Assembly (NCBI RefSeq): GCF_026151335.1 | Contig: NZ_JAMQPP010000002.1 | From: Leptospira_A soteropolitanensis | GTDB lineage: Bacteria; Spirochaetota; Leptospiria; Leptospirales; Leptospiraceae | Strand: one strand, 5' to 3' | DNA length: 64,000 nt | Shown: positions 61,861-64,000 of the stretch, piece by piece | Numbering within the stretch: the stretch's first letter is position 1 | Layout: each line of letters opens with the position of its first letter | Made by a program: the position numbers and the translations under genes | The notes under the pieces: generated by a model | The model's database searches: none | Told to the model about the DNA's origin: nothing | Seen by the model: only the letters and a program-made list of their open reading frames with translations

Positions 61861-63666
61861 GTGAACGAACGCCAACAATTCACCCGCAATTTTTCCATCA
61901 TTGCCCATGTCGACCACGGGAAGTCCACTCTAGCGGATCGTTTGCTTGAGATTGGTCTTGTCACCGACCAAAGGACTAAAAAAGACCAAATCCTCGATTC
62001 TATGGACATCGAAAGGGAACGTGGGATCACTATCAAAGCTAACAATGCGTCCTTCGATTACCATGCCAAAGATGGAAATATTTATCATCTCAATTTAATC
62101 GACACTCCCGGCCACGTAGACTTTACCTACGAAGTGTCACGTTCCCTTGCTGCCTGCGAAGGGGTTTTACTCATTGTGGATGCAAGTCAAGGGGTAGAGG
62201 CACAAACTTTGGCCAATTTATATTTGGCAATGGATCTTGATCTTCGCATAATTCCCGTTATTAACAAAATTGATCTACCTTCTGCTGATATTGACAAATG
62301 TAAATTGATGATTGAAGAGTCACTCGGCCTCAATCCGGATGAAGCCATTCCCATTTCGGCAAAAACCGGTCTTAATGTACAAGATGTTTTAGAGGCCATT
62401 TGTTATTTACTGCCTCCACCCAAAGGGGATGTCAATGCACCCCTCAAAGCACTCATTTATGATTCCTTTTTTGATACCTATATGGGCGTGGTCGCCAAAG
62501 TTCGGTTATTTGATGGAAAACTTCGCAAAGGGGAAGTGATCCATATGATGAACATAGGCCGCCAGTTTACTGTGACTGAAGTTGGGATCAATCGTCTCTC
62601 TATGGTAGCTTGTGAAGAACTCCAAGCAGGAGATGTAGGTTATGTGGTGGCTGGGATGAAAAAGATGGGAGATGCGAAAACTGGGGACACCATCACTCAT
62701 GCCAATAGACAAACAGCAGAAGATGTAAAAGGATTTAAAGACGCAAAACCTATGGTATTTGCTGGTCTATTTCCCATTAACGGGGAAGACTTCGATGCCC
62801 TTGTGGATGCGATCGAAAAACTAAAGTTAAACGATTCGGCACTTACCTTCGAAAGAGAAAATTCCGCTGCACTTGGATTTGGATTTCGGGTGGGGTATCT
62901 TGGCCTTCTTCATATGGAAATAGTACAGGAGCGTTTAGAAAGAGAATTTAACTTAGCCCTGATCACAACAGCACCTTCTGTCAAATTTCGAATCACTACG
63001 ACCAAGGAGGATGTGATCGAAGTAGACAACCCAAGTAAATGGCCTGATCCCATTTTAATTGGGAAATCTGAAGAACCATTTGTCAAAGCCACGATCATTG
63101 CACCCGAAGCGTATGTGGGGAATATCATGTCCCTTGTGATTGAAAAACGCGGGATCCATATGGATACGGTTTATCTTTCTAAAGACAAACTCCAACTCAC
63201 TTATGAACTGCCTTTGGCGGAACTTATTTTTGAATTCTACGATAAACTCAAATCTTATACCAAAGGTTATGCTTCCTTGGATTACGAAGAAGTAGGGTAT
63301 AGAGATTCCAAACTGGTACGGATGGATATCCTTGTGAATGGAGAGCCGGTAGACGCCCTATCCTCTATTGTACACAAATCCAAAGCAGAAGAACGTGGAC
63401 GAGTCATCATTGAAAAATTAAAAGACCTCATCCCACGCCATCAATTTATGATCCCACTCCAAGCGGCCATTGGTTCGAAAGTGGTCGCTCGGGAAAGTAT
63501 ATCTGCCCTTCGCAAAAACGTAACGGCAAAGTGTTACGGTGGGGATATATCTCGTAAGAAAAAACTTCTCGAGAAACAAAAAGAAGGTAAAAAACGAATG
63601 AAACAAATTGGAAACGTAGAAATTCCACAGGAAGCATTCCTTTCCATTTTGAAAACCGGAGATTAG
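61861..63666 (+). CDS. lepA: Elongation factor 4 (LepA)
   Basis: LepA is a ribosome-associated GTPase related to EF-G that back-translocates or remodels stalled ribosomes. The 601-residue protein has the G1 motif AHVDHGKSTLADRL near 16-29, the G2 region with RERGITIKA, the G3 motif DTPGHVDF, and NKID (G4) near 136. Elongation-factor domains follow, and the C-terminal LepA domain ends with KAEERGRVIIEKL and CYGGDISRKKKLLEKQKEGKKRMKQ, the family hallmark. The GTG start follows AGAGGGA. It is divergent from eno. Confidence 0.98.
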   Translation: MNERQQFTRNFSIIAHVDHGKSTLADRLLEIGLVTDQRTKKDQILDSMDIERERGITIKANNASFDYHAKDGNIYHLNLIDTPGHVDFTYEVSRSLAACEGVLLIVDASQGVEAQTLANLYLAMDLDLRIIPVINKIDLPSADIDKCKLMIEESLGLNPDEAIPISAKTGLNVQDVLEAICYLLPPPKGDVNAPLKALIYDSFFDTYMGVVAKVRLFDGKLRKGEVIHMMNIGRQFTVTEVGINRLSMVACEELQAGDVGYVVAGMKKMGDAKTGDTITHANRQTAEDVKGFKDAKPMVFAGLFPINGEDFDALVDAIEKLKLNDSALTFERENSAALGFGFRVGYLGLLHMEIVQERLEREFNLALITTAPSVKFRITTTKEDVIEVDNPSKWPDPILIGKSEEPFVKATIIAPEAYVGNIMSLVIEKRGIHMDTVYLSKDKLQLTYELPLAELIFEFYDKLKSYTKGYASLDYEEVGYRDSKLVRMDILVNGEPVDALSSIVHKSKAEERGRVIIEKLKDLIPRHQFMIPLQAAIGSKVVARESISALRKNVTAKCYGGDISRKKKLLEKQKEGKKRMKQIGNVEIPQEAFLSILKTGD

Positions 63667-63688
63667 AAGTTTACAATAAAGTTTAAAC

Positions 63689-63714
63689 ATCTGCCAATCA
63701 TACCATTGGCAGAT
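63689..63714 (+). terminator. Possible terminator after lepA
   Basis: A 10-bp stem (63689-63698 with 63705-63714, loop of six) lies about 20 bases past the lepA stop. It has no T run behind it, so it may be a processing hairpin or a weak terminator. Confidence 0.45.
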
Positions 63715-63771
63715 TCAAAACAATCAAGCTCCCCTTATCTGATGAACGATTATAAACAAGGTTGATACCAA

Positions 63772-64000
63772 ATGAATCTTGTCCCTTCCGATCCTTTTGA
63801 TCATTCCCGCTTTTTCCCCGATCTTCCAACTAGAATTTCTGAAATCCACTTGGTAGCTACATTGAATCCATTACTACTAACCGAGGCGAATTCCTCACAC
63901 AATCTAGTGACTCAGTCAATGCCAAGACTCCATATCATTCGTGATGACTTACTTCCTTTTGGTTTTGGAACAAAGTGGCGGAAGGCATTTGGTATCCTCC
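63772..64000 (+). CDS. PLP-dependent enzyme, N-terminal part (ACC deaminase/D-cysteine desulfhydrase-like)
   Basis: A new reading frame begins at ATG 63772 and runs off the window after 76 codons. Near residue 53 it reads PRLHIIRDDLLPFGFGTKWRK, which resembles the beginning of the fold-type II PLP enzymes of the ACC deaminase/D-cysteine desulfhydrase group, where a K-R-D-D-L segment precedes the G-N-K-x-R-K lysine motif that holds the cofactor. Here the motif is GTKWRK. The sequence is too short to decide the substrate. Confidence 0.6.
   Translation, partial: MNLVPSDPFDHSRFFPDLPTRISEIHLVATLNPLLLTEANSSHNLVTQSMPRLHIIRDDLLPFGFGTKWRKAFGIL

Noticed and set aside
1..64000. tRNA, rRNA, CRISPR array, insertion sequence or prophage
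   Set aside because: I found no cloverleaf-like run, no regularly spaced repeats and no transposase or integrase motif. A dedicated search would be needed to exclude small RNA genes.

Overview
The window looks like a chromosomal segment of a Leptospira species, probably from the saprophytic side of the genus. The basis is indirect: AT-rich DNA, an LptD-type outer-membrane protein and other diderm genes, many lipoproteins with relaxed spirochaete-style lipoboxes (FFSC, LNQC, ILNC, FQSC, LILGC), abundant SpoIIE, STAS, GGDEF/EAL and response-regulator signalling proteins, and a split cell-wall cluster. The species is not resolved. Genes are tightly packed, often with ATGA or TAATG overlaps, and GTG and TTG starts are common. 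I saw no rRNA, tRNA, CRISPR array, insertion sequence or prophage.

Layout. 1-8.6 kb: peptidoglycan genes murE (3' part), mraY, ftsW, murG and murC on the plus strand, then murF, purE and purK on the minus strand. 8.7-11.9 kb: a Gfo/Idh/MocA oxidoreductase, a UbiB-type kinase and lsp, closed by a good terminator. 12-18.1 kb: two divergent transcription units, one with a 638-residue unknown protein and a nitrilase homologue without its catalytic cysteine, the other with a MoxR ATPase, a VWA protein and a PrsW-like membrane protease. 18.1-22.7 kb: a signalling island with a HAMP-SpoIIE phosphatase, a TPR-like periplasmic protein, a divergently transcribed envelope protein that carries a similar small beta-rich motif, and a STAS protein. 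23-30 kb: a REC-PAS-GGDEF-EAL protein, an M48 protease, a MORN lipoprotein, a UvrD-like helicase, a receiver-histidine kinase and a DUF6166-like protein.

30.2-38.9 kb: lptD, a sugar-phosphate transferase, gatC, gatA, hisF and a solute symporter on the plus strand. 38.9-44 kb: folD, an esterase-like protein, cysS, an RlmB-like methyltransferase and a lipase-like lipoprotein, all overlapping, on the minus strand. 44-46.2 kb: asnS and a TPR-like protein. 46.2-51.3 kb: an autonomous-looking two-HTH regulator, then an NSS-family transporter, a 38-residue single-TM protein, a DinG/XPD-like helicase and a secreted unknown. 51.3-54.4 kb: a parvulin-like lipoprotein and a coiled-coil protein, opposite a second STAS protein and a DGK1/SEC59-like kinase. 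54.5-61.7 kb: a minus-strand operon eno, ftsB-like, clpP, YheT-like hydrolase, tldD, tldE/pmbA, DUF4416 and a lipoprotein. 61.9-64 kb: lepA and the start of a PLP-enzyme gene.

Most of the window is housekeeping. The parts most worth a second look are two small genes of under 60 codons (22,765-22,944 and 49,037-49,153), a perfect 15-bp inverted repeat upstream of the two-HTH regulator, the 18-22.7 kb signalling island with its palindrome, the MoxR/VWA neighbourhood, and several enzyme homologues that lack one key residue.
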